Positions 26,920 through 35,658 of a stretch of DNA of 64,000 nt are shown here, in pieces; positions within the stretch are counted from its first letter, which is position 1; each line of letters opens with the position of its first letter. A model generated the notes under the pieces. That model saw only the letters and a list, made by a program, of their open reading frames with translations, did not search any database and was not told where the DNA came from. The DNA is from Streptomyces sp. Edi2 (GTDB taxonomy: Bacteria > Actinomycetota > Actinomycetes > Streptomycetales > Streptomycetaceae). The translations under genes were made by a program, and so were the position numbers. Where the stretch lies: NCBI RefSeq assembly GCF_040253635.1, contig NZ_JBEJGX010000003.1, forward strand, positions 8,147,501 through 8,211,500, in the 5' to 3' direction.

Positions 26920-27695
26920 CCCCACACCCGGGCCGGTGAACTCCGCCAGGACGCCGTGGGCAAACTGCTCGTCGAGCCTGTCGGCTTGCGATTGGCCCTC
27001 GGTGTGCCGGAGTCCTGCCGGGAGGCGTTCGGCTCCAACCGAGCCTTTCGCCTGACCAAGAGGAGCTGACGCAAGGTTCGGACGCGTCGGTAGGTGATTG
27101 CGCAGCAGGCCGAATTGAGGAACACCTCGTGGATGTTGCCCTGTCGGCGGTCGGCGATCGGTGCAGGGCGACCACCGCGCCCGTTCGTTCGGCGGCGATC
27201 TTGACGGCGAAGCCCGTCGGCGCGGTGCTCATCGCATAGCGGTGCAGGTGCTGCCAGAGCGGGTGCCGGGCGAAGAACCCGGCGAAGAACCCGGCGAAGA
27301 ACCCGGCGACGGAGCCGGCCCTCGCGATGACGAACGCGTCGCCCGCGGCCCCCACCGCGATCTTGGCCAGCCCCAACAGCAGCTCCAAGGGAAGCCCCAA
27401 CAGCAGCCCCCGCAAGCCGACACGGCCGCGCTCCCTGTCGACGCGACGAACCGCGGCAGCAGCGAGATGCAGAGGACGGCACCTTGGGATGGAGCGGGCA
27501 GGTGAGGAAGCCCGTCAGGAAGAGCTTGCGGGCATCGCATTCTGCGTCGCGGGCGCGTGATGCGTCAGGGTGCGGTGGTGCAGGTGGTGCAGGTTACGCG
27601 GGTGGGACAGGCGGTCCGATGTGGCCGAAGGCCGAGGCGATGGGAAACCGACCGACGGCCGCCCGACCGGCCCTGGGCTTGTGTCTCTCCTGCGG
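26920..27695. other. Relic-containing interval
   Basis: A plus-strand frame at about 26935-27070 (GKLLVEPVGLRLALGVPESC, then FRLTKRS and TGA) has coding bias but no start or known family. On the minus strand at about 27140-27415 a hydrophobic frame (MRGLLLGLPLELLLGLAKIA) could be the tail of a LysE-like or other membrane protein. Neither is an intact gene. Confidence 0.35.
27271..27306. repeat. 12-bp tandem triplication
   Basis: Three exact copies of CGAAGAACCCGG. On the minus strand they encode repeated AGFF units inside the hydrophobic relic. Probably slippage. Confidence 0.7.
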
Positions 27696-28544
27696 TCACG
27701 CTCCTTGCTCTGCCTGGTCTCCTCCGTTCGGGACGGCGCTGCCCGCCGCATGCATTCCGGGAAGCACGGTCACGTACGGCACGCCGGTGCGCGGGTGCTC
27801 GGTCACCTCCGCCTCGACGCGGTAGACCTCGGCCAGCAGCGCGGGCGTGAACACCTCCACCGGGCTTCCGGTCGCGACCACCCGGCCGCCGTCCATCACG
27901 CAGATCCGGTCGCAGAAGGAGGCGGCCAGGTTGAGGTCGTGCAGCGCGACGACGGCGGTGACGCCGAGCCTACGGACGAGCCGCAGCGCATCGAGCTGAT
28001 GACGCAGGTCCAGGTGGTTGGTCGGCTCGTCCAGGACCATCGTTCCCGTGCGTTGCGCGAGTGCACGGGCGATCAGGACCCGCTGCTTCTCCCCGCCGGA
28101 GAGCTGGTCGAACGGCGCGTGTGCCAGTTCACCGACGTGCAGTTCCTCCAGCGCTCGCAGGATGATGTCGCGGTCGTCCGCGTCGTCGCCCGCGAAGGCC
28201 CGCTTGTGCGGCGTGCGGCCCATGGCGACCACGTCGTACACGGTGAGTTCGAAGTCCCCGGGAGTTTCCTGGAGGACGGCCGCCAGTCGCTGCGCGAGCC
28301 GTTTGCCGGGCATCCGCCAGACGTCCGTGCCGTCCAGCAACACCCGTCCTGATGTGGGGCGCTGCGCCCGGTAGAACGTGCGCAGCAGCGTCGACTTGCC
28401 GGCCCCGTTGGGGCCCACAAGCGCCACCATCTCGCCGGGCGCCACGTGCAAGGAGGCTTGGTGGACCAGGGTTTTGCCGTTCACCACGACGGAGACCTCG
28501 TGGGCGTCGAGCGCTCCGGCCGCCGCTATCGCACTCGTCGTCAT
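27696..28544 (-). CDS. Iron-siderophore-type ABC transporter ATPase
   Basis: 282 residues from ATG 28544, which overlaps the stop of the upstream permease remnant (ATGA). Walker A GPNGAGKST, Q-loop region in VLQETPGDFELTV, signature LSGGEKQR, Walker B MVLDEPTNHLD and the switch His in ALHDLN are all intact. Length and sequence are typical of the FecE/FepC branch that powers ferric-siderophore or cobalamin import. Its cognate permease is reduced to a tail of about 31 codons, so unless it serves permeases encoded elsewhere it is an orphan. Confidence 0.9.
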   Translation of the reverse strand: MTTSAIAAAGALDAHEVSVVVNGKTLVHQASLHVAPGEMVALVGPNGAGKSTLLRTFYRAQRPTSGRVLLDGTDVWRMPGKRLAQRLAAVLQETPGDFELTVYDVVAMGRTPHKRAFAGDDADDRDIILRALEELHVGELAHAPFDQLSGGEKQRVLIARALAQRTGTMVLDEPTNHLDLRHQLDALRLVRRLGVTAVVALHDLNLAASFCDRICVMDGGRVVATGSPVEVFTPALLAEVYRVEAEVTEHPRTGVPYVTVLPGMHAAGSAVPNGGDQAEQGA

Positions 28545-28638
28545 CGGGCCGCCTTCCGCCCCGTCAGCCGCAGGAAGAACGGGCCGCCGACCAGGGCGCT
28601 GAGAATGCCGACGGGTATCTCCTCCGGACTCACTTGCG
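28541..28638 (-). pseudogene. C-terminal tail of a FecCD-type permease
   Basis: PEEIPVGILSALVGGPFFLR and LTGRKAAR with TGA at 28541 are the last transmembrane segment of siderophore ABC permeases. Everything upstream of about 28638 is replaced by sequence of another gene. Confidence 0.8.
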
Positions 28639-28806
28639 AGCGCGGGCACCCTCACCGTCCACCCCCTCGAATACCGTCGCCACAACTGCTGCCTCTACTA
28701 CCGCGTCCGGGGCTCCGGATACTGCGACGAGTGCGTGCTCCACCTCAGGGGGCACAGCTGTCCACCCCGGCCTCCCACTTGCGCCGGCGCAGCACATGGT
28801 CGCTGA
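28639..28806 (+). pseudogene. C-terminal fragment of a FhuF-like [2Fe-2S] reductase
   Basis: A plus-strand frame reads EYRRHNCCLYYRVRGSGYCD and ECVLH, i.e. the CC-x(10)-C-x2-C iron-sulphur motif at the end of FhuF-type ferric-siderophore reductases. It begins abruptly at 28639, directly against the permease tail, and its stop at 28806 lies within the convergent HEAT gene. Confidence 0.75.
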
Positions 28807-30181
28807 AGAGGTGTCGGCTTCGGTCGAGCAGTTCCCCCACCTCCGCGGCGTGGCACCGCACGTCCGCCGGCGATTGCCAGCGCTGCACGGACTGCCCGGC
28901 CCAGGTGCGCAGCTTCGCGTCCGGGTCCTCCAGCAGACCGACCGCCGTGCGGAGCGCCACGACGCCGCCATGCGCGTCGAGCAGCCGGAAGGCGCCGACG
29001 CGGACGTGCCGCGGCTGGTCGGAGCCGGTGCGTTCCAGGAGCCAGTCGGCGGGCAGTTCCTTTGCCGAGGGCAGCAGGGCGAGGGCTGTCTCGCGGACAA
29101 CACTGGCGCCGGGGTCGTCGAGGAGCGGTCGCAACTGCTTCATCTCCACGCAGTCCAGTGTCCGCAGTCCGGCCACTGCCCGCGCTCGCACGCCGGCCTT
29201 CGGGTGTGCGAGCAGCGGCCACAGCAGCCCGGCGTCCGCGCGGTTCCCGCACTCGGCCAGCCCGATGACCGCACCGGGCGGCAACTCGGGGTCGTCCACT
29301 GCCGTGCACCGCTCCCGGTACCAGGCCACCGGATCGCCTCCCTGCCGTCGTACGACATACCGGGCGCAAGCGCGCACGAGCGCGGACCGGTCGCTGAGGA
29401 ACGACTTTGCCTGTTCGGACCATCCCGCCCGCCGCAGGGCGGTGACGCCGGCCGAACGCGTACGCGGGTGGCGCGCGGAGAGCAAGGGAGGCAGCACGTC
29501 CTCGTACGCCTCCCCGTCCCTATCGCTCAGAGCCGTGAGCGCCGCTGTGGCACACAGGTCCTGGACCACGGTGTCCTCGTCCCGGGCGGCCGCGCGGGAC
29601 AGCTCAGCGGGACGGAGCAGCCGGCCCTCGACGGCCAACCGGTAGGCGAACCGCCGGACGGTGCGGTCGGGGTGAGCGAAGAGAGGAACGAGCTGTCCGT
29701 GGGATGCCCGGCGCAGGACCTGACCGAGCACATCGACGCCGAAGGCCCCTCTGCCGCGGCGGCCGACGCGGAGGATGAGCGGCGCGAGGTCGCGGGCGGA
29801 GTCCACATCAAGGGCCTCGCACAGGAGTTGGCAGGCGCGTTCGCGTACGGGGCCGACCCAGTCGGCGCAGCGGATCACGACCAGCGGCAGCAGGCCGGGG
29901 TATCGGGCCGACCGGCCGACCGCCTCCTGACGGATCCGTCCGTCGCGGTGGCAGAGAGCCAGTGCGAGCCGGGACTCGCCGAGCTGCGTCAGATCGGCGG
30001 GCAGCGGGGCACCGTGCTCCCGCTCCGGCAGGAAGTGCAGGCGGTGCCAGGCCACCTCACGCACTCCTGCATCCAGCGCGAGCCAGTCACCGGGGTCGGC
30101 GACATCAAGCGTTTCCCGAAGCGGCGCACCTCCCACGAGCCGCATCGCTGCCGCTGTCCCGCCCTTGACGCCCTCAAGCAT
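28745..30181 (-). CDS. HEAT-repeat protein
   Basis: About 478 residues from ATG 30181 (GGGGGCGGA upstream; an ATG at 30202 is an alternative). The protein is a chain of roughly 40-residue helical pairs rich in Leu, Ala and Arg (VRRFAYRLAVEGRLLRPAEL, SDRSALVRACARYVVRRQGG, HPKAGVRARAVAGLRTLDC), i.e. an alpha-solenoid for protein-protein contact. No catalytic motif. Its start faces another HEAT gene about 120 bp away. Function unknown; family members act as scaffolds. Confidence 0.8.
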   Translation of the reverse strand: MLEGVKGGTAAAMRLVGGAPLRETLDVADPGDWLALDAGVREVAWHRLHFLPEREHGAPLPADLTQLGESRLALALCHRDGRIRQEAVGRSARYPGLLPLVVIRCADWVGPVRERACQLLCEALDVDSARDLAPLILRVGRRGRGAFGVDVLGQVLRRASHGQLVPLFAHPDRTVRRFAYRLAVEGRLLRPAELSRAAARDEDTVVQDLCATAALTALSDRDGEAYEDVLPPLLSARHPRTRSAGVTALRRAGWSEQAKSFLSDRSALVRACARYVVRRQGGDPVAWYRERCTAVDDPELPPGAVIGLAECGNRADAGLLWPLLAHPKAGVRARAVAGLRTLDCVEMKQLRPLLDDPGASVVRETALALLPSAKELPADWLLERTGSDQPRHVRVGAFRLLDAHGGVVALRTAVGLLEDPDAKLRTWAGQSVQRWQSPADVRCHAAEVGELLDRSRHLFSDHVLRRRKWEAGVDSCAP

Positions 30182-30299
30182 TCCGCCCCCTCCAGTGGCC
30201 ATACCCGGGCGATCGTAGGGTGTGGGGATCGCGCAGCGGGCCGTGTTTGACCTTGACGCGGTGTCAGGGTCTTCACTGCTTGCCGAGGAGGTGGTCTCG

Positions 30300-30969
30300 A
30301 TGACGATCACGCGAGAGAACACGGATGGGAGACGAGCGCTTCAGGGGCTGGAGGACGACCGCTCGTCCGTGCGCCTGCGGGCTGCTCTGGCGGTCGGCAC
30401 GACGCCTGACCCGCGCTTCGTCGACAAGCTCATCGAGCGATGCGCGATCGAGCCCGAGTTCTTGGTCCGCGACATGCTGACCTGGGCACTCACCCGCCAC
30501 CCGGTGTCCATGACGCTCCCCGGGCTGATCCGCGAAGTCCGCTCGGAGCGTGCGCAGGCACGGAGCCAGGCGCTGCACACGCTGTCCAAGATCGGGGGCC
30601 GGCAGGCGTGGCCGGCGATCACCCGGGCGCTGTTGTCCGACGGCGACGTCGAGGTGGCGCGGAGCGCCTGGCGGGCCGCGGTCGTGCTCGTGCCGGAAGG
30701 CGAGGAGTCCGCCTTGGCCGCGGTGCTGGCGACGCAGCTCGGGCGCGGTGAGCGGGAGACCCAGCTGAGTCTCAGCCGGGCGCTGGTCGCGCTGGGTGAA
30801 GTGATTCTGCCGGCACTGCGTGCCGCGACGACGGCCCCCGGCCCGCGTGTGCGCGCACGCGCTCGCCACCGAGCGGCTGCTGCGCGACCCGGACACCGGA
30901 TTCGCGTTCGCGATCGAGGAGGCGAAGCGCGTCGTGGCCCTCGGCGGGTCCGGCCAGGCGGGAGGGTAG
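30300..30969 (+). pseudogene. HEAT-repeat gene upstream of merR-HEAT, frameshifted near its end
   Basis: ATG 30300 with GAGGAGG upstream. HEAT units are clear (VRLRAALAVGTTPDPRFVDK, FLVRDMLTWALTRHPVSMTL, RSERAQARSQALHTLSKIGG). At about 30850, within GCGCGC sequence, the frame changes: the expected continuation HALATERLLRDPDTGFAFAI, then EEAKRVVALGG and TAG at 30967, lies in the next frame. Loss of one GC dinucleotide would explain it. The rejoined product is about 223 residues and its stop is 3 bp before the MerR start, a conserved pairing in Streptomyces. Mutation or sequencing error cannot be distinguished. Confidence 0.7.
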
Positions 30970-30972
30970 GAC

Positions 30973-31977
30973 GTGTTGATCGGCGAGGTGGCACGACGGT
31001 CCGGGGTCAGTGCCCGCATGCTCCGGCACTACGAGTCGCGCGGCCTGGTGCGCCCTTCGGGGCGTACGGGCTCCGGTTATCGGGAGTACTCCGCGGAGGA
31101 CATCCGACGGATCTTCCATATCGAGAGCCTGCGGTCGCTGGGGCTGTCCCTGCGCGAGATCGGGCGCGCGCTCGACGATCCCGCCTTCACGCCCTCGGCA
31201 CTCGTCGACGACCTCATCCGTCAGACGCGCGAACGCATCGCGGCGGAAACCGAGTTGCTTACGCGGCTGCGCCGGATCGATGCGGCCGAGCCCACCGGCT
31301 GGGAGGACGTCCTCCAGGTCGTCGCGCTCCTCCAGGCACTGGGGTCGAAGAGCGCCGAGGCGCGCCAGCGCGCGGCCCTTTCCTCGGTCGACGAGGTTCC
31401 GGTGCCGGTGGAGGCCCTGGTCGAGGCGGCACTGAGCGAGACGGAGCCGAACGTCGCCGGGGCCCTGCGCTGGGCGCTGGCGCGATCCGGCGACGGCGGC
31501 CCGGCACTGCTGGCGGCGGGCCTCGGCTCACCGGTGGCCGCGGTGCGGGAACGCGCCGTTCAGTCCCTCGCCGAAATGCCCGGTGATGAGGCCACCGCGC
31601 GGCTGCGGGACGCTCTCGCGCACCCCGACGTCGTGGTCCGCGGGTATGCGGCTCTGGCGCTCGGGACACGCGGAACGGCCGATGCGGTCCCGACGCTCAT
31701 CGACATGATCGTGGAGGGAAGGAACGACACCGACGCAGCCGATGCGCTGAGCGTGCTGGCGAGCGACACCGCGACGGCGGATCAGATCGCGACCGGGCTC
31801 GTCGACCGCCTCGCCCACGACACCGCTGAAGCGCCGGCACGCGGACGGCTGGCCCAGGCACTGGCGGGCATCCCGGGGACGACAGCCGCACGTGCCCTCG
31901 TGGAGCTGTCGCATGACGAAGACCGTGCCGTTGCGCTGACCGCGGCGTACCTTCTTCAGCTACGCGACGCCCGGTGA
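30973..31977 (+). CDS. MerR-family regulator fused to HEAT repeats
   Basis: 334 residues from GTG 30973 (GGAGG eight bases upstream). Residues 1-70 are a MerR HTH (LIGEVARRSGVSARMLRHYE, SGYREYSAEDIRRIFHIESL, GLSLREIG); residues about 75-115 are the dimerising coiled coil. Residues about 150-330 form HEAT repeats (LGSPVAAVRERAVQSLAEMP, AHPDVVVRGYAALALGTRGT) instead of a small-molecule-binding domain, so its input is probably a protein or the fold senses a ligand in an unusual way. It is coupled to the preceding HEAT gene. Confidence 0.88.
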   Translation: MLIGEVARRSGVSARMLRHYESRGLVRPSGRTGSGYREYSAEDIRRIFHIESLRSLGLSLREIGRALDDPAFTPSALVDDLIRQTRERIAAETELLTRLRRIDAAEPTGWEDVLQVVALLQALGSKSAEARQRAALSSVDEVPVPVEALVEAALSETEPNVAGALRWALARSGDGGPALLAAGLGSPVAAVRERAVQSLAEMPGDEATARLRDALAHPDVVVRGYAALALGTRGTADAVPTLIDMIVEGRNDTDAADALSVLASDTATADQIATGLVDRLAHDTAEAPARGRLAQALAGIPGTTAARALVELSHDEDRAVALTAAYLLQLRDAR

Positions 31978-32035
31978 CGGACCGCTCCTGGGGTGCCGCG
32001 TACGCGGGACGCCTGACGGACATTTTCCGGGCCGG

Positions 32036-32069
32036 GGCCGCCCCCTGTCCGACGGGTCAGGGGGCGGCC
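32036..32069 (+). terminator. Terminator after the merR-HEAT gene
   Basis: Perfect 12-bp stem (GGCCGCCCCCTG/CAGGGGGCGGCC) with a 10-nt loop, 60 bp downstream of the MerR stop. No T-run. Confidence 0.7.
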
Positions 32070-32377
32070 GTCCGGGGCAGAGCGTGTGCGAGAAGGGTCT
32101 CGGCGGCGGCGCGTGCCGGCCGTAGTTCGCCGTGACGGGTCCTTTCCGCACCACGGTCTCCCGCCGAACCGGACAGCCGGCGGTGGTGCGGCAGCCGGCC
32201 GGGCCAGGGCTTTGGATCCCCCGCTCTCACCGAGCCGCTGGTTGGCTCGCCTCGTGTTCACGGTCGGCCGCACCACAACCGGGTGTCCGACGTTTCTCAC
32301 TCCTTGCGGGTGAACCGCGAGGCCATGCCCTCGTGTCGACCGAAACTGGACGATCGCGCCCGCTATTGTCCGTTATT
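32070..32377. other. Upstream region of the parA-like gene
   Basis: About 300 bp with no gene of its own. An upstream extension of the ParA frame to 32132 exists but has poor coding bias. The sequence just before 32378 is locally AT-rich (CGCTATTGTCCGTTATT) and probably contains the promoter. Confidence 0.4.
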
Positions 32378-33013
32378 GTGTCTTTGAGTTGTGCGTTTGT
32401 GAATCTTAAGCCCGGCGTCGGAAAGACGACGACTGCTGTGTGGCTGGCCCACGCGCTTCATGAGTTGGGTATCTCGCCGCTGCTGGTCGACGGTGACCCG
32501 GCCGCTTCCGCGCTGCGCTGGAGCGAGCTGGCCGGCGGCTTTCCGTTTCCGGTGATCGCCCTGCCGGTGGGGGATGTCCACCGTCGCGTGAACGACTTCC
32601 TCGGCGACCGACAGGCCGTGGTGCTCGATGCGCCGCAGCTGGAGGACCATCCCCGCATTGCCCGCAGCATCATGAGGTACGCCGGTGAGTGGATCGTGCC
32701 CGTGACCCCCGCCCCCATCGAACTGGACCGGATGGCACCCATCCATGGTGAGATGGCGGACGTGCAGTCCCTACGTGCCGAGCCGGCCCGCTCGGCGGTG
32801 CTGCTCAATCGCACCAACCGTCCCGATGCCACGCGCACCGGGCCCGATGCGGACGCTCGCGAGGCACTCACCGAGCGGGGTTTCGAGGTGCTGGACACCC
32901 AGATCGCGCGGCTCGACCTGTACGCCCAGTCCTTCGGGAACTCGGTCCAGGCCAAGGGTTCGGCGTACATGGACTTCGCGGAGGAACTGATCAAGCGTCA
33001 GGATGAGACATGA
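32378..33013 (+). CDS. ParA-like deviant Walker ATPase
   Basis: 211 residues from GTG 32378. No Shine-Dalgarno precedes it, so the transcript is probably leaderless. The P-loop [18 protein letters not shown] has the deviant Walker signature (Lys before PGVGKT). Walker A' Asp is in [14 protein letters not shown], Walker B in [11 protein letters not shown]. The length is that of small plasmid-type ParA/Soj proteins without an N-terminal HTH. It overlaps the next gene by 4 bp (ATGA). Such pairs partition plasmids or position cargo; here the neighbourhood suggests a plasmid or integrative element remnant. Confidence 0.85.
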   Translation: MSLSCAFVNLKPGVGKTTTAVWLAHALHELGISPLLVDGDPAASALRWSELAGGFPFPVIALPVGDVHRRVNDFLGDRQAVVLDAPQLEDHPRIARSIMRYAGEWIVPVTPAPIELDRMAPIHGEMADVQSLRAEPARSAVLLNRTNRPDATRTGPDADAREALTERGFEVLDTQIARLDLYAQSFGNSVQAKGSAYMDFAEELIKRQDET

Positions 33014-33300
33014 GTCAGCGCAAGGAGAGCTACCGCGCGGCATTGCAGCGCGGACGGGACGTTGTCGCACCCCGGCCCACCAAAGTCACCACGCTGCAGA
33101 GCAGATACCTCCGGGTGACCGTCGAGGTCGATCCCGACCTGCGAGGCGATCTGACGCGATGGATGGGGCGGCCGGTCTCCTCGGTGGTGTTCGCCGGCGC
33201 TACCGTCCTGCATACTCTGGCCGCCACCGCCGGCTGGATCTCTCGCCCCGGAGACCGGACTCCGTCCGCCCCGCGCGAGGTTCCGGATTCGGATCACTGA
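33010..33300 (+). CDS. Small ParA-partner protein, function unknown
   Basis: 96 residues. Start ATG 33010 overlaps the ParA stop. N-terminus is basic ([20 protein letters not shown]); the middle could form a strand-helix DNA-binding unit ([36 protein letters not shown]) resembling ribbon-helix-helix proteins. A centromere-binding ParB-like or adaptor role is inferred only from position. Confidence 0.7.
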   Translation: MSQRKESYRAALQRGRDVVAPRPTKVTTLQSRYLRVTVEVDPDLRGDLTRWMGRPVSSVVFAGATVLHTLAATAGWISRPGDRTPSAPREVPDSDH

Positions 33301-33372
33301 CCGGTCGGCTCGCATGGCCGGGGGCAGGGGGCCTTGCCCGAGGCTGCAGCTGTCCTTGCGAGGTGAACCCCT

Positions 33373-34068
33373 TCACTGCCCGTGAAGTGCCCACCTGCTG
33401 CCGTCGACGTACGCGGTTCCCGGCAGCGCGATGAGTTCGGGCTTGAAGAGTGGTGGCGAGTCCATTGCGGGTTCCCAGGTCGCCACCTTCTCGTCCTGCG
33501 GGACCTCGATCCGCCTGTCCTGGGCGAGGTCGGTGACCACCTTCAAGAGCAACCGCACACCGAGCGGGGCCAGGTGCTCGCGCCATAGGCTCTGCGGGGT
33601 CGAGCCCGGGGGTACGAACAGGTGCTCCTGGGCGGCGAGCGGGCCGGCGTCGGTGCGCTCGGTGAGGTGGTAGACGCTCCCGCCCGTCACCTTGTCACCG
33701 TCGCGGATCGTCCATCGGATCGCGTCGCGGCCGCGGTGCAACGGCAGCAGGCTGGGGTGGTAGCCGATGGTGGCGACGGCGGCCCTGGCGCGCGTGTGGC
33801 GGCCGAGGAAGGCGTGTGAGTGTGCGGCGATGATGATGTCCACCCCGTCCGGGACGTGCATCGCGCGCAGTGCGGTCGAGTCCGTCCACGGTATGTCCCT
33901 GGGGTACGCCCAGGAGCGCAGGCGGTCCCAGGACATCGCGTTGCTCTCGTCGGACTGCCCCTTGCGCAGGCGGGGGGCGGCTACGCCGACGATCTTGTGC
34001 CCTTCCTCCAGCAGGGCGTCCGCGACCTGCACCGCGAACGCACCTTGTCCTGAAATGTAGATGTTCAT
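33373..34068 (-). CDS. Formyltransferase-family protein
   Basis: About 231 residues from ATG 34068 (GGAG upstream; GTG 34071 also possible). The fold of methionyl-tRNA/GART-type formyltransferases is visible: NIYISGQGAFAVQVADALLE, YHPSLLPLHRGRDAIRWTI and GGSVYHLTERTDAGPLAAQE, the last two carrying the catalytic His and Asp. The upstream Asn of Fmt is not evident (IIIAAHSHAFLG). It lacks the C-terminal tRNA-binding domain. As the last gene of the PKS-NRPS operon it may formylate an amine of the product or substrate with formyl-tetrahydrofolate. The gap to MbtH is about 160 bp, so it could have its own promoter. Confidence 0.8.
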   Translation of the reverse strand: MNIYISGQGAFAVQVADALLEEGHKIVGVAAPRLRKGQSDESNAMSWDRLRSWAYPRDIPWTDSTALRAMHVPDGVDIIIAAHSHAFLGRHTRARAAVATIGYHPSLLPLHRGRDAIRWTIRDGDKVTGGSVYHLTERTDAGPLAAQEHLFVPPGSTPQSLWREHLAPLGVRLLLKVVTDLAQDRRIEVPQDEKVATWEPAMDSPPLFKPELIALPGTAYVDGSRWALHGQ

Positions 34069-34226
34069 CACTCGCGCTCCGTGCGGTCGCCGGTCGGGTG
34101 TCTGTTCAGTAGGGGTAAGAGCGCCGAGCCCGCGGGCAGGTGCCCCGCTTCGAGGTCATCGCCAGATCCGGACGGCGGACTCGCCGGTGAGTGCGGGTGC
34201 GGAGGACCCGGCCTTCTCCATGGTGG

Positions 34227-34424
34227 TCAGGCCGTCGGTGTTCCCACCGCCGCGGTGAAGTTCCGCTCGACGTGGTCGAGGGCACCGTCCCGGTCCGGGC
34301 AGGAGTGAACGATCCGCCAGCCCTTCGGTACCTCCAGGTACGGCCGCCACAGCGCGTACTGCCCGTCGGTGTTCGCCACCACCAGCCAGTCGGCCTCGCC
34401 GCCGACGAAGGGGTTTCCGCTCAT
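34227..34424 (-). CDS. MbtH-like protein
   Basis: 65 residues. The MbtH core is present: NPFVGGEADWLVVANTDGQY, LWRPYLEVPKGWRIVH, with the family's NxxGQYxLW and PxGW. These small chaperones bind NRPS adenylation domains and support their activity; the A-PCP protein of this operon is the obvious client. The ATG overlaps the P450 stop by one base (TGATG), so translation is coupled. Confidence 0.92.
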   Translation of the reverse strand: MSGNPFVGGEADWLVVANTDGQYALWRPYLEVPKGWRIVHSCPDRDGALDHVERNFTAAVGTPTA

Positions 34425-35656
34425 CAGTCGGCCTCTTTCAGTCCGGAGTGATCGGGCCGGAACCGCACCGGCAGGGTGGAGAAACCGGTCAGGAAGTTGG
34501 ACCGGATGCGCAGCGATTCGCCGGTCTGCTCGAATCCGGTGGTGAAGTCCCGCAGAGCCAGCAGCAGTTCGGAGATCTCGACCTTGGCCAGGTACGAGCC
34601 GACGCAGAAGTGCGGGCCGTAGCCGAAGGCCAGGTGTTTGTTGGGGGTGCGGCCGAGGTCGAACTCCCCGGGCCGCTCGAAGACCCGTTCGTCCCGGTTG
34701 CCGGAGGCGTGCCAGAGCGTGACGATCTCGCCCGGCCGCAGCCGTACGCCGTGCAGTGCGGTCTCGCGGACGACGCTGCGCCCGAAGTGCATCGTGGGGG
34801 ACGCCCAGCGCAGCACCTCGTCCACGGCGGTCTCCACGGCGACCTCACCGTGCTTGAGCCGCCGCCACTGCCCGGGCCGGCCCGCGAGCGTGTGGACACA
34901 GTCGATCATCGTGAGCCGGCTGGTCTCGTCGCCCCCGATGATCAGGCTGTAGCAGTTGAGTACGACGTCCTCGTCGGACAGGGGCACACCGTCGATGGAG
35001 CTGCCGATCAGCATGCTGATCACGTCGTCGCCCGGCGACTCGCGCCGCTCCTCGACGAGGTCCATGAAGTACATCAGGATCTCGTTGCGGGCCATCTCGG
35101 AGTCGACCTCGTCGATGTCCTCGTCGTCGGTCGACAGCGCGGTCTTGGTCAGGGAGAGAAGGAAGTCCCGGTCCGGCTCGGGCACGCCGAGCAGGTTCGA
35201 GATCGTGGTCATCGGGATCCGGCTTGCGATCTGCTCGGCGAAGTCGCAGCCGCCGGACTCGACCGCCTCGCGGATCAACTGCCGGGTGTTGACCCGCACC
35301 GTCCGTGCGACCTCGTTGAGCACCCGCGGCGAGAGCACCCGCTGAAGGATCTTGCGCAACTCGTGGTGCCGGTGCCCGTCGGTGACGGCCAGCATCCGGC
35401 CGGCACCGGCGTCACCGCCGTCCAGCAACGTGACGAGCACATTGCCGCGCTCGGACGTGAAGTTCACGTCGTCCCGGTAGGTGGCCATGATGTCGTCGTA
35501 GCGGGAGAGCACCCAGAACCCCCGGCGATCGCCGGCCGGAGGGTTCCAGTACACCGGGGCGGTGTCCCGCAGGGTGTGCCAGAACCGGTCGAGGTCGTGG
35601 TCCGCGAAGGTGTTCGGGTCGCCCAGGTCCAGGGTGTCCAGTGCCGGTGTGCTCAC
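34424..35656 (-). CDS. Cytochrome P450
   Basis: 410 residues from GTG 35656, four bases after the stop of the ketosynthase gene. I-helix GGDETSR (oxygen activation), K-helix ExxR in DEVLRW, and the haem loop FGYGPHFCVGSYLA with the proximal Cys at about residue 351. It is a soluble bacterial class I P450 needing a ferredoxin partner not encoded here. It probably hydroxylates the polyketide-peptide product or its carrier-bound intermediate. Confidence 0.93.
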   Translation of the reverse strand: MSTPALDTLDLGDPNTFADHDLDRFWHTLRDTAPVYWNPPAGDRRGFWVLSRYDDIMATYRDDVNFTSERGNVLVTLLDGGDAGAGRMLAVTDGHRHHELRKILQRVLSPRVLNEVARTVRVNTRQLIREAVESGGCDFAEQIASRIPMTTISNLLGVPEPDRDFLLSLTKTALSTDDEDIDEVDSEMARNEILMYFMDLVEERRESPGDDVISMLIGSSIDGVPLSDEDVVLNCYSLIIGGDETSRLTMIDCVHTLAGRPGQWRRLKHGEVAVETAVDEVLRWASPTMHFGRSVVRETALHGVRLRPGEIVTLWHASGNRDERVFERPGEFDLGRTPNKHLAFGYGPHFCVGSYLAKVEISELLLALRDFTTGFEQTGESLRIRSNFLTGFSTLPVRFRPDHSGLKEAD

Positions 35657-35658
35657 GG

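Noticed and set aside
28352..30250. A 632-codon plus-strand frame
   Set aside because: It opposes the HEAT-repeat gene and the ABC ATPase gene start, has no recognisable domain and an Arg/Pro-rich composition typical of shadows.
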